Below, piece after piece: positions 12,734-24,591 of a stretch of DNA of 64,000 nucleotides. Position numbers and translations under genes: made by a program. Under the pieces are notes generated by a model. It worked only from the letters and a program-made list of their open reading frames with translations, searched no databases and was not told the origin of the DNA. The stretch covers positions 61,402-125,401 of the forward strand of contig JANBPK010000742.1 in the NCBI GenBank assembly GCA_027579435.1, in the 5' to 3' direction. The stretch is from Candolleomyces eurysporus (Eukaryota; Basidiomycota; Agaricomycetes; Agaricales; Psathyrellaceae). The number at the start of each line of letters is the position of its first letter. Position 1 is the stretch's first letter.

Positions 12734-13425
12734 AGGCGAGTCAGAACGACTGTCACCCAAAGGGCTAACGGGCGGAGGACAGAGGAACGAGTAGTGTGGT
12801 GCCAACCGTACGGTCGATGGCGGTTACACTGCCGTCGGTCTTTGTTTGGCAATGTCTTGTGAAGCACACATCTGACCTCAAGCGCTTGGCGCCTGGCACC
12901 CATCCACTCCTTCACTCTCCCGCCTAGATGGGACCTGGACGAGTTCTCAATGACCCCCTTAGCCACGCACGTTCCCTGGGATATGGTGGTGGCTTCGGTC
13001 TAAGGAGCTCTATGGCCGGTGTGCGCCCCCTTGGCGTCGTCGTATTATGGCAATCATTCTTCGATCTCCAAGGCCTTCCACCGAGAAAGACTCGGATATC
13101 CTTCCACACGAGCAGTTACTTCATTCTTTGAAGAGTGCCCAAGCTTGCTCAACTGGAGATTGCTATACTTGCAGCACCGATCTTGCCCAGTCCTTGGCTG
13201 TCCTTGTGCGCGAGTGGTCGCACGACGCCTCTCCCACGCGACGTCTGCAAGCATCTGCACACTGGCTTCGTATCCACATTTTTCCGTGGCGGCTAAAAGT
13301 CATCGAAGCGGGCACTATTGACATTATCTGGTCTTGGCTCCATGTGAATCCAGATTTTGGCTGGGTATAAACATGTCGAAGCCCCTCTTCGCACACCTTG
13401 GTGCATCTTCCCTTCGCTGCATTCC
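12734..13425. other. divergent promoter region THO2 / GH105 glycosidase
   Basis: About 690 bp between two start codons facing outward. An open frame at 13047..13370 has no recognisable domain and no splice path into the GH105 gene, so I treat the region as promoter and 5' UTR sequence. No TATA box was seen close to either start. Confidence 0.5.
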
Positions 13426-14912
13426 ATGGTTGTCTCATTCGGCGCCGCAAAACTCATTTCTCTGACAGCGATCCTGGCTCCCCTCCAAGGGGGATTCTCT
13501 AATGTCACGATCTCGCGCGTCAAGGACAACCTTCTCGATATCGCCAAAGCTAGGTATGGCCATTGTCATGATGACTCCTGGACCCCACTGACCTCTTCAC
13601 TCGCAGCTGGGAGCTAGGCACTGCCGCACAAGCTTTAACGGAGGTATATACTCCAGGCCTTTCAGTATTCAACGCAACTGCCTTTCCACCACCCACCCGC
13701 CTGAACAGTTCATGGACGCCAACCGATGTCTTCACGATCGTGAACAGGTTCGTCAGTTCTTTTGTTAGAGTAAGGTGCCTATTTTGACCGTCAAAAGTAC
13801 CCTCCGGAATAAGCCTTCTCATTCGAAGGCTCTGTTTGCGAATCAAGGTTCAGCTGCGGACCCAGCCAGTGAGTGTTTTACGGGACTATGTCGGAGGAAG
13901 CTCGAAATTGATGATGCATTATCAGGTCTCGGGACGGCTGTACTCCTCGCTAACTGGACTCGTGCGGACAAGAGGGACTTCAGATGGAGCAATGCAGCGC
14001 GAAGTCAACTCGAGCATCTGCTTGCAGAAACACCGAGGACTAGGAATGGCGCGATTTCACACAGAGCTAATGAGGTTCAATTATGGTGAGTCGTCTACTA
14101 GTTATAGAGGGTTGTCATTCAGCAGCTCCTCAGGTCCGACTTCGTGTATATGGTACCTCCTTTTATCGCCTATTATGGAGCTCTACAGCACGACAGAAGA
14201 CTTCTCCAAGAGGCCTATGACCAATGCAGACTATACCGAGCAGCCCTTCGTGATGGATCCGGACTCTGGAGACATATTGACTTGGGCTCNTTCTCTGATG
14301 ATACTCACTGGGCGACAGGCGAGTTTCCTCGCAACGACATGTGCGATTCGGCTAATCACCAATATCAATACAGGCAATGCTTGGGCTGCTGGGGGGATGC
14401 TTCGTGTTCTGACCACTCTTAACCACTCCTCGCTTGGTACCGAATTCCGGTCCCATCAACGTAACCTCACAGAATGGATCGATGAAATATTGGTTGCNTC
14501 CTGGAGTCATCAAGTGAAGTTCCTCGTATCGCTCTGGATGCTCACTTACACTAACTCACTCTATTAGGGACGGAATGGCACTCTCTTCAATGTGATTGAC
14601 AATCCACGAACCTTCGGGGATACATCATCTACAGCCCTCCTCGCTGCAGTTACCTACCGATTGGCGACGATAACCCATGACTTTAAATCTATCCCTGCCG
14701 CCAATCGCGCTTTGCGACTGATTCAAGATAGTATCAATGCCGACGGTTGGCTAGAGAACACCGTCGACCCGATAAAATTCCATGCCCTGAATCCTAAAGG
14801 CGCTTACAGCCCNGAGGGACAGGCGTTCGTCCTTTTGCTNTATGCAGGGTGGAAGGCTTTCACGGACTTGGTTCGTAGTGGGACTGTCGATTATGACTTT
14901 GTTCAAGTTTGA
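13426..14912 (+). CDS. secreted GH105/GH88-type six-hairpin glycosidase
   Basis: Exons 13426..13553, 13607..13747, 13798..13868, 13926..14085, 14134..14318, 14374..14513, 14568..14912; 389 aa. The start gives a typical signal peptide (MVVSFGAAKLISLTAILAPL). Next come SWELGTAAQALTE, SDFVYMVPPFIAYYGALQ, GLWRHIDLG, HWATGNAWAAGGMLRVL, TLFNVIDNPRTFGDTSSTAL and YSPEGQAFVLLLYAGW, the conserved order of the alpha6/alpha6-barrel unsaturated rhamnogalacturonyl or glucuronyl hydrolase family common in agarics. The expected role is cleavage of unsaturated uronic acids from plant-wall oligosaccharides outside the cell. The intron 14319..14373 starts with GC rather than GT. The N characters at 14290, 14498, 14813 and 14840 fit as real bases. 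Exact substrate specificity (GH105 or GH88) is not decided by the motifs. Confidence 0.88.
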
Positions 14913-15287
14913 CAATGTACGCTAATCAGTATTCTGGAAAGCGTTGTACTTATAACCTCTCTATCATTCTTGCCGTCGTTTCTTGGGCTGNTAAGTCGTG
15001 AAAGCAGGCATTTGTATTTTTTCCGGGGTAACGTCGTGTTTTGATTCCGTCAAATCTAAANGAGCCGGCATGAGGCTACCGGCACTCCATCAATCAGGAT
15101 ACTTATACTTCCACTAATCCCAATCCGTCGTCTTCACCACCGCTCTCGACCGTTCCTTCACCTGGTTGACTCTTGGTNCCAACTCCTGCGTATGTTTTCG
15201 TAGTTCCGAGCGCAGCCATCGACAACTAATGTGTGAATACCAGCTCACGTTCTTTTCTGNAGATTCCATCACTTTCTTTGCCACCCC
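14913..15287. other. intergenic region between GH105 and cation exchanger
   Basis: Terminator of the GH105 gene and promoter of the exchanger, both on the plus strand. A reverse-strand open frame here (15114..15395) is short, contains N characters and resembles no protein I know. Nothing else was recognised. Confidence 0.4.
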
Positions 15288-17552
15288 ATGTCCGGCCATG
15301 TCCAAATTCAAGATAGGCCTCTCGTAAAAGAACCTCTTGAAATTCACGTCGTAGATGCGGAAGCTGGTCACGCTGTACAGAATGGCCATCCTCAAAGTCC
15401 CAACGGCGTTTCAGCGTACTCGATCACCAGTCCAAACTCTCTAGCGCCCGCCCCGTCTGCCTCAATGGACCAAAGGTCGCCTGGGTTGAAGAGGCGAATC
15501 AGTCGCCTCAGTCGCAACAGCGTATTCCTAGGGGCTGAGGANACTGTCACCAAGTTCTGGGACCGCTTTTCAAGGAAGGGTAAACAGAACGTTGGAGTAT
15601 GGGACAGTCTTTACGCTATCGCGACGTCCTCGTGTAAGTCAAGCTCTCCAACACTGCTCATTGGAGCCAAGTGGTCTGAAGGGTGTAACGCTGACTGAAC
15701 TCATNCNCTGCTGCTCTAGGGCTCAACGTTTTCCTCGTCTTCGTGCCTCTCGCGTGGGTTTCTCACTTTCTCCACTGGTCGAAGCGGGCTACATTCGCGC
15801 GTGCGTATCTCCTCATCCTTATCTTCAGTCATGGTCCGCTAACAACTCTTTCAGTGTCTTTCATGGCTATCATCCCGTTGGAAGGGTTGACTGAATGGGG
15901 TGGCGACCAAATGGCTCTCTATCTCGGAAAAGACTTTGGCGACCTCTTGATCGTCACCTGTCACAAGTACGTATGTCAATAGTGAACATGTCCCGTGCTG
16001 AAGTGCTAATATTGTATTCTTCCAGCGCTGTCGAGGCGACGCTAGCGATAATATTATTGCTCCATTGCGAGTAAGCTGCCTATCGTTACTCGGTTCATCC
16101 ATGTTATTGACACAGTTTCGCCAGGATCTCACTTCTGAAAGCGACCATTATTGGTACGTCCGTNGTCAGCGGTCGGTATGAAGCGAAATNCTNAGAGCTA
16201 AGTTTGAACCTCGCAGGCGTGGTCATNTTGCACCTCCTGCTCGTTCCAGGGGCAGCTTTCATCACGGGTGGGGCACGCGTCCTCCATCAGGACCTNCATC
16301 CTCACTTGACGGACCTCAACCATTCCCTCCTGGCTCTCGGGTACGTCCGTTACTATACCATCCGGTCTATGCGAAACTGAACCGACTGAAGGGTGCTGAG
16401 CCTCATGCTCCCCGCCGCGTTCTTCGCTGCCTTGCGTAGCAACTTCGATCCTCACGGGACGGCAGAGGCTAACGGCGAAATTATAAACGACGTCCTCAGG
16501 GGAAACATACTAAAAATGAGTCGAGGTGTTGCAATCTTATTGCTAATCATGCAAGTTATCTCTGCTTCACNCNCTCTCCTATTCAGCTGANCNGAATTAC
16601 TCTAGCTACATCTGTTCTCGGCTCTACCTGCACAATCCNCCCGGAGAAGAGAACCATACCCTTAACCTCCTAGCNACTACTCCAGAGGGTTTGAGGGAGA
16701 GAGAAAGACAGCTGAGTCTGGTCGAACCAAGTGCTAATCAATACGTTGTGCTTGCAATGCTGGCCATCGTCATCAGTATCATGGCTGCGACAGCTGAATG
16801 GGTGGGTTACACACCACGCTTTACAAACTGCGACTCACTCCTGGAACTCTCCAGCTCGTCAAATCGCTCCAATTTGCCAGGGAAACNAGGGATATCGAAG
16901 TAGAGTNCGTATTTTTCNTCAACATATCTCGCCGCCTCTATACTGAGTTCGCCTCTTCTAAAAGATGGTTTGGTNTGATCCTCTTGCCGCTCGTATCTTA
17001 CGCTGCCGACGGGACTGTGGCAATCGTATATTTCATCCGACGCTTGCTACGNCATTATTTCAAGGAGCCAGCCCCTGTCAGTACTTTGGCCAAGGCAAGG
17101 GCTATCGACCTCAGCATTCAATTCCTGCTGTTCTGGATGCCGTTTTTCGTTTTGTTGGGATGGTGGACTGGGAGGCCGATGACACTGCTTTTCGGTGAGT
17201 GTTCTCACCATCCGAAACTCAAATGTCCCGACTCGGGGTGACACATAATCTCTAGACTTCTTCGAAGTTGCCATCGTGATTGGGGCATGCTTCATCGTCA
17301 ATTATGTGACCGCAGACGCAAAAACGAACTGGGCCGAAGGCGCGACAATGGTATCATTCTATGTCATGATCGTGAGGCACCCTTCCCGACCGTTTAGAAG
17401 CCTGTCAGTGTACTCATCTCGATGTGTAGGCCGTATGCGCTTGGTATTATCCAGGACAGACAGAGACGTTCATCATGTCGCAGTGTCAAAGCGTAGCAGC
17501 TTCGCTTGCATCACTCGCGAGCGGAGAACCATTGGAGGCGGAACACCACTAA
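15288..17552 (+). CDS. vacuolar-type calcium/cation-proton exchanger (CAX family)
   Basis: Twelve exons: 15288..15633, 15720..15800, 15855..15966, 16026..16070, 16125..16153, 16217..16340, 16392..16550, 16606..16800, 16854..16908, 16965..17194, 17256..17371, 17430..17552; 537 aa with the N at 16907 dropped. A cytosolic N-terminus of about 100 residues is followed by about 11 membrane helices. The first alpha-repeat contains GDLLIVTCHNAVEATLAIIL; the second is GLILLPLVSYAADGTVAIVY. This is the architecture of Vcx1-like antiporters that load calcium into the vacuole with the proton gradient. The second repeat has SYAADG where plant and yeast CAX proteins carry GNAAEH, so ion selectivity may differ. 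Intron 16551..16605 is GC-AG. The ion is inferred from family only. Confidence 0.85.
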
Positions 17553-17639
17553 CGATCGGGCGTACTTCCTAGTTATGCGCAACTCTGGTATATTTGCTAT
17601 AATTCTAGTCAGTACAATACTCTCTATGCCGAAAATAAT

Positions 17640-18705
17640 TTATTCTGGCGTGGCCAGCAGATTTCCGGAGACCGTACGCCCAAGGTTCTCGACATGGTCA
17701 TGAACAAGGGAGGTAACCTGGATTCTAGCATCTTTTTCGGTTGTCTTCAGAGAGATCGCTTCTCTGAGCTGTTCAGCAGGTATAGGGTCTCCGAAAGTGA
17801 CGCTCAAACGAGTGCCTAGACGAGGCAGATACTTATGAGGAAAGGGCCGACCTTCGGGCATCAAACGTTCATATCCAGTGAGCCACATGGGGATGACGAT
17901 AGGAAGGTTGTGCGAGCTTTCCATGAGTATGCGACCGCTGAGGCTAGAGTCAGAGGCAGATAACTTGGCCAAAAGAGGAGTACTTACACGCCCCATTTAA
18001 ACCGAGGTAACCGAGCCACACCATGAGTGTCTATGGGGTAAGTTGTAGGCTGGTTAATCTTGCCTTCACCAAAAAGATGCACCTGGGCAGAAGAAAGGTC
18101 AGCTAGATCCGCGAAACAGGAGACGGAAGGATCAGTACCCAACCCCGATCATCTAATTTATGGATTGCGGAGTCCACCGCTTTTTGGTAGATCCCCTGTC
18201 CGCGAAAGGTCTCAATGGTTTGTCCGAGGCGAAAGAAGTTTGAGAACAGACTAACTGCCGCGGAGACACACAAGCTCGTCAGACATCCGGGCCAGACAAG
18301 GGTTTGATAGTGGACCTCACGAATTGGTGAATATGATGTCAGAGGCCCCTAAGGCCCACCGCGTTGTGCGCGAGTTAAAGTAGAACCTTGTAGGCAGAAT
18401 TCCCCAGGTCAAGGGATCATCCAGACTGGATACGCGGTGTGAATACAGATATTGTGATAAAGTGAGGCGATACGGACGTTGATATATGATTGGACACTGG
18501 CAATGTGATGGGGATTGTGAGAAGGCGAAATGGAGGCCAGTCATGGCGAGAACTTACCGGTTACGACAGGCCTTCCATTTGCTTCTAGAGCGTCGACCAG
18601 GGTATTTAAACCATGGACCTGGATGTCGCAGAAGCCCAGCTTGAGGAAAGCTTTGCAGGTGAGTCCGACGCTGGCAACGGTGACGGTCGACAGGAGCCCA
18701 GCCAT
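17640..18705 (-). CDS. TAZ1: tafazzin-like cardiolipin transacylase
   Basis: Exons 18558..18705, 18478..18496, 18321..18425, 18139..18250, 17988..18082, 17640..17943; 260 aa. The protein remodels cardiolipin acyl chains in mitochondrial membranes. Residues 1-25 form the amphipathic membrane anchor. The acyltransferase motif VSNHISTLDDP gives the HX4D pair His53 and Asp58. Later motifs are FFRLGQTIETFRGQGIYQ, HLFGEGKINQP and IVIPMWLTGYERLMPEGRPF, the last being diagnostic of tafazzins. Length equals the short animal forms and is below the 381 aa of yeast Taz1. A 19-nt exon holds the catalytic histidine. The gene converges on the cation exchanger with 87 bp between stops. The start was taken at the first ATG, which leaves no room for a presequence, as in other tafazzins. 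Confidence 0.92.
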
Positions 18706-18926
18706 CGTCGTGGGGGCCAAAGGGCAGCTCGGCAAGTCCCGCGAATCAAATATCAGACATCACGCAATTTTGTAATCCAAGGGATTATATTATATTTGTC
18801 GCGCATTCCCCAACGGATTCAACGTTCGATTCCTCCCAGCGTTGCCATTTCCCCCTCACCACCGACCTCCATCTCCCCGCAACTCTGGAGGTTTCGCATC
18901 GCAGCGCCGTCCGCGCCTGAGCGACC

Positions 18927-19381
18927 ATGTTCGCGGTTCTCTTCCTGAGCTCCCTCGCCGCCCTCCTCTTCGTCTACGTCTGCCTGCCTGCTATTTGGGT
19001 CGTAATAATGGCGGGCGACGACGCGCTCGACGCTCATGAGGCTGGGTATATGCTGGTTTCATCTCGTACGTTTGTCTCTGGTCTGTGTCTTGGTGGCCAA
19101 GCTCATTTCGGTATTCGCGCTTAGGCAACCCGTTCCGCGAGAGCGGCCCGCCAGCAAACATGGCGAAACTCATCCTGTTAAGACAGAAGGTATGGACACT
19201 TACGTTCAACGCTGCAAACCGCCCCTGATCCCAGTATTCGCAGATTCAAACGAGCAACCGACGGCGACGAAGTTCCTCACATTCACGCCAGGTGTCACGA
19301 TCATACAGTGTTCCCCAGTCACGACAAAAAACGTCTTGGATGCGCTTCGGACGGCCCTTCTCCGCCAAGCAGTACCACTGA
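18927..19381 (+). CDS. small single-pass membrane protein, unknown
   Basis: Exons 18927..19065, 19125..19189, 19244..19381 give an open frame of 113 aa with canonical splice sites (GTACGT...TTAG, GTATGG...GCAG). I do not recognise the family. Residues 1-28 are strongly hydrophobic (MFAVLFLSSLAALLFVYVCL...), then an acidic turn, NPFRESGPPANMAKLILLRQ, and a basic Ser/Arg-rich tail with about 13 Arg or Lys in the last 45 residues. This suggests a membrane-anchored protein with a positively charged soluble tail, perhaps mitochondrial. It is divergent from tafazzin with 221 bp between starts, so the two could share a promoter. The reading frame being open across three exons supports it; an alternative reading frame in exon 3 also stays open for a while. 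Confidence 0.45.
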
Positions 19382-19650
19382 CGCCATTTCGCTTCCCGTA
19401 CTTTATGACATCTTACTATTGGTGCTATTACCGTGATACCCCGCTGTGAATCCCTGGATCCTTTGTACCCCTAACGCCCCTTCGCCTGCGTCTTCACGCT
19501 TTCGTCGATTCGCCCACCCCCTTCCATTTCACGAACAGGAATATAGATTAACGTGTAAACTACTAGTACAGAACACTCGAACATTCGATGCCATCTATTA
19601 CTACACTATCCGTCTGATCCATGGAGAAGAAGAGGATGCTCTGAAAACAT

Positions 19651-22600
19651 CTAACTGGTGTCAGCGAAGCGCGAAGATTTGTCAAGCTTGGAGATAAGGA
19701 CGCTCTCGGCCTTTTTGAGTCCCCCGGCTTTGACCTTATCCGCCGTGGTCGCAGGCGCGTTTTTAGGAAGCTGTCGCAACGAGCCACCCCCGGTCTTTGC
19801 TCGAGCAAGTCCAGTTACCGCTGCAGCGCCTACAGACCGGGCAGTCGCAGTGTTACGGTTGCGGCTCTCTCGTTTCGCCCATGACTGTTGCTGATGACGT
19901 CCATCAGCTCTCTTGTTGGGGATCAAATTTCCATCCTGGTGACAATGTCAGCGCTAAACCCGCGTAACCGAATGCCGTCACTTACTTCGAATCCGTCATC
20001 GAAAGCCGAGGGATCTAGACCCCGCTGCGCAGGTCGATTCGTCTTCCTGCTCGCGGTTTTTACGGTCTTCACCAGAGGTTTGTTATCTTCCTCGTCTTCA
20101 TTGTCTATCCAGGCGGTGTCGTTATAATCCACGCCATCATCCTCCTGTATAACAATCAGCCAACCAAACGCGGTAAAGAAGCATCGTGAAACATACGGAG
20201 AGGTTCCCGTGGGCTCTGCGTTCATCCAGAATGCGTTTGAACTCGGAGACGTCCAAGGATCTGGGCTGGGTTTCATCATCCTCATTTCCCATTTCTTCGT
20301 CGCCGTCGTCTTCCTCCTCCCCAGCCTGAGGAACGGTAAGCTGATCGAGGACAGACTGCGTGTGATCCGTTGCAAGGTGGGCAAAGTCTTCATCGTCAAC
20401 AACCAATGTTGCCTTGTACGTTTCAGCAAAAGATTTCGTCTGAGGATTGTGTTCTGGACAAGCAGCTTTAGTCACACCAATTCATGAGGAACAACCTATT
20501 GACCCACCGAGAGCTTCGACATCTTCTCGTTTCTTGTTCTTTCTGTGCATCTTTCGCCGAAGTCGGGCATTATCGTCGGCCTCGCTCTCGTCACCACTAT
20601 CGTCGCTCAGAAAACCTCCATGCTTCTTCTTGGTACGCCGTTCACCCTGAATAATGGCCTGCGCTTCCTCTTCAATCTTTTTATCGGTTATAGCTTCGTC
20701 CTCCCTGTTGAGAAGTGTCAATTTCCATTACCATTAGCAGCTAGTCTGCGCAGACTTACTTGAACTTCTCGTAAACGAGTTGCTCCGCCAGCGTCTCGGC
20801 GTCCATCTCTTGATCGTCCACCAATGTTTCGAGGTTTCGATCCATATCTTCCCCTTCTTCCTCATCGTCATCTGGCTTCTTCTTCTTAGCACCCCAGAAC
20901 CCTCCCTCATCATCAGATTCCTCTGCTTGATCGACCACAAACTCGCTTGCTTCCAGCTTCCTTCGTTTATACCGCTCTGGCTGTTGCGCACCAGTCCGAA
21001 GCAGATCAAACGCATTCTTCTTGATTTGAAGGGAGGCAGAGGCGCGATCAGAGGGTGATAGGCTGCGCTTCCTGAGCCGTTTCAGTCGTCCAACGACAGG
21101 GGATTCCCCTTGGGTTGGGTCTGTCAGTGAAAGGGTGGCTAATGGAGACCTCTGGGTGCCTCGCTCGTCCTGCGGCGTCGCGAGCGCCATCGACATCCGC
21201 CGACTCGCTACCTGGGTTGGAGACGGGGGCACGTAGATCTCTGGATCCTCGACATTGGGACGGGTCTGCGTCAAGAACCTACACAGCATTAGCATGAGCG
21301 CATGACCCAGCGGATATGCGACATACCCATATTCGTTGACATACAACTCCTCCTTCGTCGTCTTTGGTTCAAAAGCAGCGTCCAGGAGGTACTCCTGCTC
21401 CTTTTCAAAGACAGCGTCCGCTTTGCGGATTTGGGTCTCTTTGATTTCGAACGACTTGCCAACAACAATATCCTGGGTTAGACCGAGGTCGTCTTTCCTG
21501 GCCGAGCTCTTGGGTCCAAACAGTGGCTAGCAGAACAATTAGTTTGCTTTGCAAACAAGAAGGGTGAATATGCGCTCACCTTCTCAACGAAGGCCGCCGC
21601 CAAACCTCCTTCGGGGGACCAAGGTTTGGCGTCCAGTTTCTGCGTCGTGACGTCGAACAGGTCGGACAGGTCGCCATTGCTCGAGGTCGACTTGCCGAGG
21701 AGCGTGCCTTCATCGTCCGAGAACTGGGAGAAGCCGCCGGCGCCCTTTTTTGAAGAGCCTTCCACAAATGGTTGTAACGATGGCCCAGGCGATAGGTCTG
21801 GAGTTCGTCGAGACTCGCTCAACTGGGCTTCGAACATCTCTGTCAGGCTCGCTCTGCCCACCTGGAACGCCTTGGGCGTATCGGGGGAGGGAAGCTCTTG
21901 GAACGGCCGTCGAGGTTCGGACAAGTCAAGCTCGAGGGTGTCGTCTCTTCGTAGGCCGAAGGGACCAAAACGTACTACCGCTTTATTTTCCTTGTCGTCA
22001 CTTCGGTCGAACATGAGGGTTGTGTCGTTCTCCTTGTCGGTTCCTTCGTCACTCCGATCATCTGTTGATGGTGTAGGGCCATCGTGAACGATATCCATCC
22101 CGAATTCATCCTCTCCGAAGCTGGAAGATGGCAGGGACGCCAAGGGGCGCCTCTTCTGCACCTGCTGATTGGGATTATTCTCGTCGTTCTCGTCGTCAGA
22201 GTCAACGATGTTTTTAACGGATCGACGGACCGCCCGAGGGTTATGGACATTTTCGTCGTTTTCGTCGTTTTCATCGTCTTCGGCCACATCTTGATCCTCC
22301 ACTTCGCTAACCATAGCTACGTCTTCATCGACTCCGTCTTGGACGTCCATGGTCGCGGATGTGTCTGGCTCTTCCTCCGAGCCTCGTTCTTCTGGATTCC
22401 AGTCCTCGTCGCTATCGTCATCGCTATCCTCGTACTGTTGTCCAGCTCCTTGGGCCTCGGCGGCCTCCAAACCTTTAGCAGCCAATTTCTTGACGATTTC
22501 CGTTTGGTCTTCCTCCACCTTGACCGTCTCCTTCAAAGTTCCTCCAATAGCCTGCCATTCCTCTTGCTTCTGCTTGACCGTATGTTCGCGAGATTCTTGG

Positions 22601-24249
22601 ACCTTCTTCCAGAGCTGCTGCTCGAATTGGTCGCGACCAATGGGCGGTACTTTCGTTTGCTTAGACGTGGACGCCTGAGTCTTGGTTGGGTGAATACCTG
22701 CAAGCTGCATCTGCACTTTGCGAGTATGTGTAAACTTTTTGGTGGCGCTCGAATGCTCCGCCTCCAGCTTGCGTCCTGCGACACCGTTCATGGGGGCATC
22801 GACGACTTCCAAGTCATCGTCGCTGTCGTGTTCGTCTGGGCGTGACTGTTTTTTCTCCAAAGCTTGATACTTGCGCTTTATGAGCTCGTCCCTCTTAGAA
22901 GCTTCTGCAGCCTTCTTTGCATCTGCAAGAATTTTACTTGTGGTGGGGAGTTCGTCATCGGAGTCCAGTGGTGGAGGGTTAGGGAGGGCGGATCGTGAAG
23001 AAGGTTGCGCGGGTTCTGGCAAGGGAGAAGGTGTCCAGTGAATAGGAAGGCCAGGTGAAACCGGTCGCGTTTCCGGAGAAGAAAAGGAGTTGATAGGATC
23101 GTCGGAAGGGAGCGTAGACTCCTTCAAGGGAGAGTCTGGTTTGCCACCACTGTCAAATGAAACATATTGCTCCAGACTCCAGACTTAGATTTTATACAAT
23201 GGACTCACATCGAAGTAAAAAGGCCAGCTAACGAAAACTTGGGCTCTTTCTCAGCACGTGGAATGGCAGGTTTTCGGTCAACGGCGATGCGCGCTCGTGC
23301 CTTCACCGTTTCCACCTTATCTGCCTTAGTGACTCTCTGATAATTTGTTAGCGTAATAAGGCGGAGCAAGAATGAACTGCGCTACCTGTGTCTTCTTCCT
23401 GGGTTCGCTCTTGTGTTTGTCGTGGTGTGTGGGGAGTGTTTCGGTGAATTCAATCGGTGGTACACTCCTGCGAGAGTCAATCGATGCTTTGTGTTTTCCT
23501 TTGAGCCTGNTTTTTCGCTACAGGCATTCCAGTGTCGGACGTTGGCGGCGTTGAGGCCTGACGAGAGCCTGGGGTAAAGGCAGGGCCTGGTACCGGCGAG
23601 GTAATGGGAGATGTGGTTGGCTGTTCAGCTTCGGAGTCGGAGTCATGGACAATAGCCCGTCCACCGTTTTTCTTGTTTCGAGCGGTTGGAGCCCCTTTCC
23701 GGTCGAGAATGCTGGGACCAGCGCGTGAACGATCGACGGAATTACCNAAAAACGTCGTCAACGGCGGGGGCAGGACTCGGTCTTCTATCATTTTTCTTGT
23801 CGTCGAATAATAGTGACGATTCTCCAAAGCCAAAGGCGCCCCCATGAACGGNTGGCATCGGACTTGGCGTCGGTCGGTGACTCTCCAGTAGCAGCATCCT
23901 CTTCATCCGAATCTCTGTCTATCGCATCGAGCTGCCTTCTCCAACTGTATTGGTACTTTCCAGAGGGCTCGCCTGTACTTGAAGCATGCGAGCTGTCGGA
24001 TTGATTTCCACCCTCGTTGTCAGAGGTCGAAGGGATAGATTCCTGCAGCTGGGGAGGTGCGGTACGAAAAACGCTCGAACCAGATGGTGCATCCGACGGA
24101 TTGGAAGAGAAAGACGCGTCGTTTTGTGGTGCTGGGCTCCGTTTTCGACCATAGGTGCGCGCTGCGCGTTTAACGGGTGGTGAGGATTGCTGAGGCGATG
24201 AAGTGAGCGTAGAGTCGGCCACGATGGAGGATTCTGCATGAAGTGCCAT
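19651..24249 (-). CDS. MRC1: replication-checkpoint mediator MRC1 / claspin
   Basis: Nine exons: 23386..24249, 23209..23336, 21580..23149, 21327..21526, 20760..21278, 20508..20704, 20197..20465, 19986..20144, 19651..19935. This gives 1395 aa once N at 23510, 23747 and 23852 are dropped. The protein travels with the replication fork and passes the stalled-fork signal to the Chk-type kinase. It is long, acidic and disordered with clustered Ser-Asp/Glu sites and SQ/TQ-type sites. The MRC1 domain lies near residue 1030 (FVVDQAEESDDEGGFWG followed by DAETLAEQLVYEKFKEDEA). The C-terminus is basic. A tandem DEN repeat is coded around 22250-22285. An ACGCGT box lies 220 bp upstream of the start. Exon 1 is only open as one frame if the three N characters are phantom bases; each single removal restores the same frame. 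Confidence 0.88.
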
Positions 24250-24591
24250 GTTTGAAATCAAGAAAGAGGAGGGGTATAAATGGGAGGCAAATATAGCTCA
24301 GAGATATGCTGAGAGAGGGGATAACGGTTATGCTTGCTGCAGCATACGGTAAAGGGAATTGTTACAAGGATGCTGGCAGCGGTGACAAACTCAGCTCAGC
24401 AGCGTGACGACGCGGTGTCTGTGACAAGCGCGTTTATGGAAATCACAACAACATTGCCAAACTCATCAACGCGTCGCAAAGTTAGGGGCTTAGCCTGGCA
24501 TTTGTGAAGTAATACACCCAATTCACTTTCACTAATGATGTACATATTTTTACTAATAGGCACTACGGATGAGCTTCGGCAAAACCGTGCA
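24250..24591. other. MRC1 promoter and 3' end of SnoaL-like gene
   Basis: The two genes are tandem on the minus strand, so this 342-bp stretch should hold the MRC1 promoter and the terminator of the upstream SnoaL-like gene. An ACGCGT hexamer is present at 24469..24474. No coding sequence was seen. Confidence 0.5.
24469..24474. promoter_or_regulatory. MCB-like ACGCGT box upstream of MRC1
   Basis: The palindrome ACGCGT is the binding core of MBF (Mbp1/Res). It lies 220 bp upstream of the MRC1 start. In fission yeast mrc1 is an MBF target, so the site is plausible, but a six-base word is expected by chance many times in 64 kb. Confidence 0.4.

Noticed and set aside
13047..13370. 107-codon frame before the GH105 gene
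   Set aside because: No signal peptide, no domain and no splice route to the downstream exons; the GH105 signal peptide starts at 13426.
22084..22845. Plus-strand frame of 253 codons with hydrophobic runs
   Set aside because: It lies opposite the acidic DEN/SDDD-rich MRC1 exon 3; acidic codons read backward give Val, Ile, Phe and Leu.
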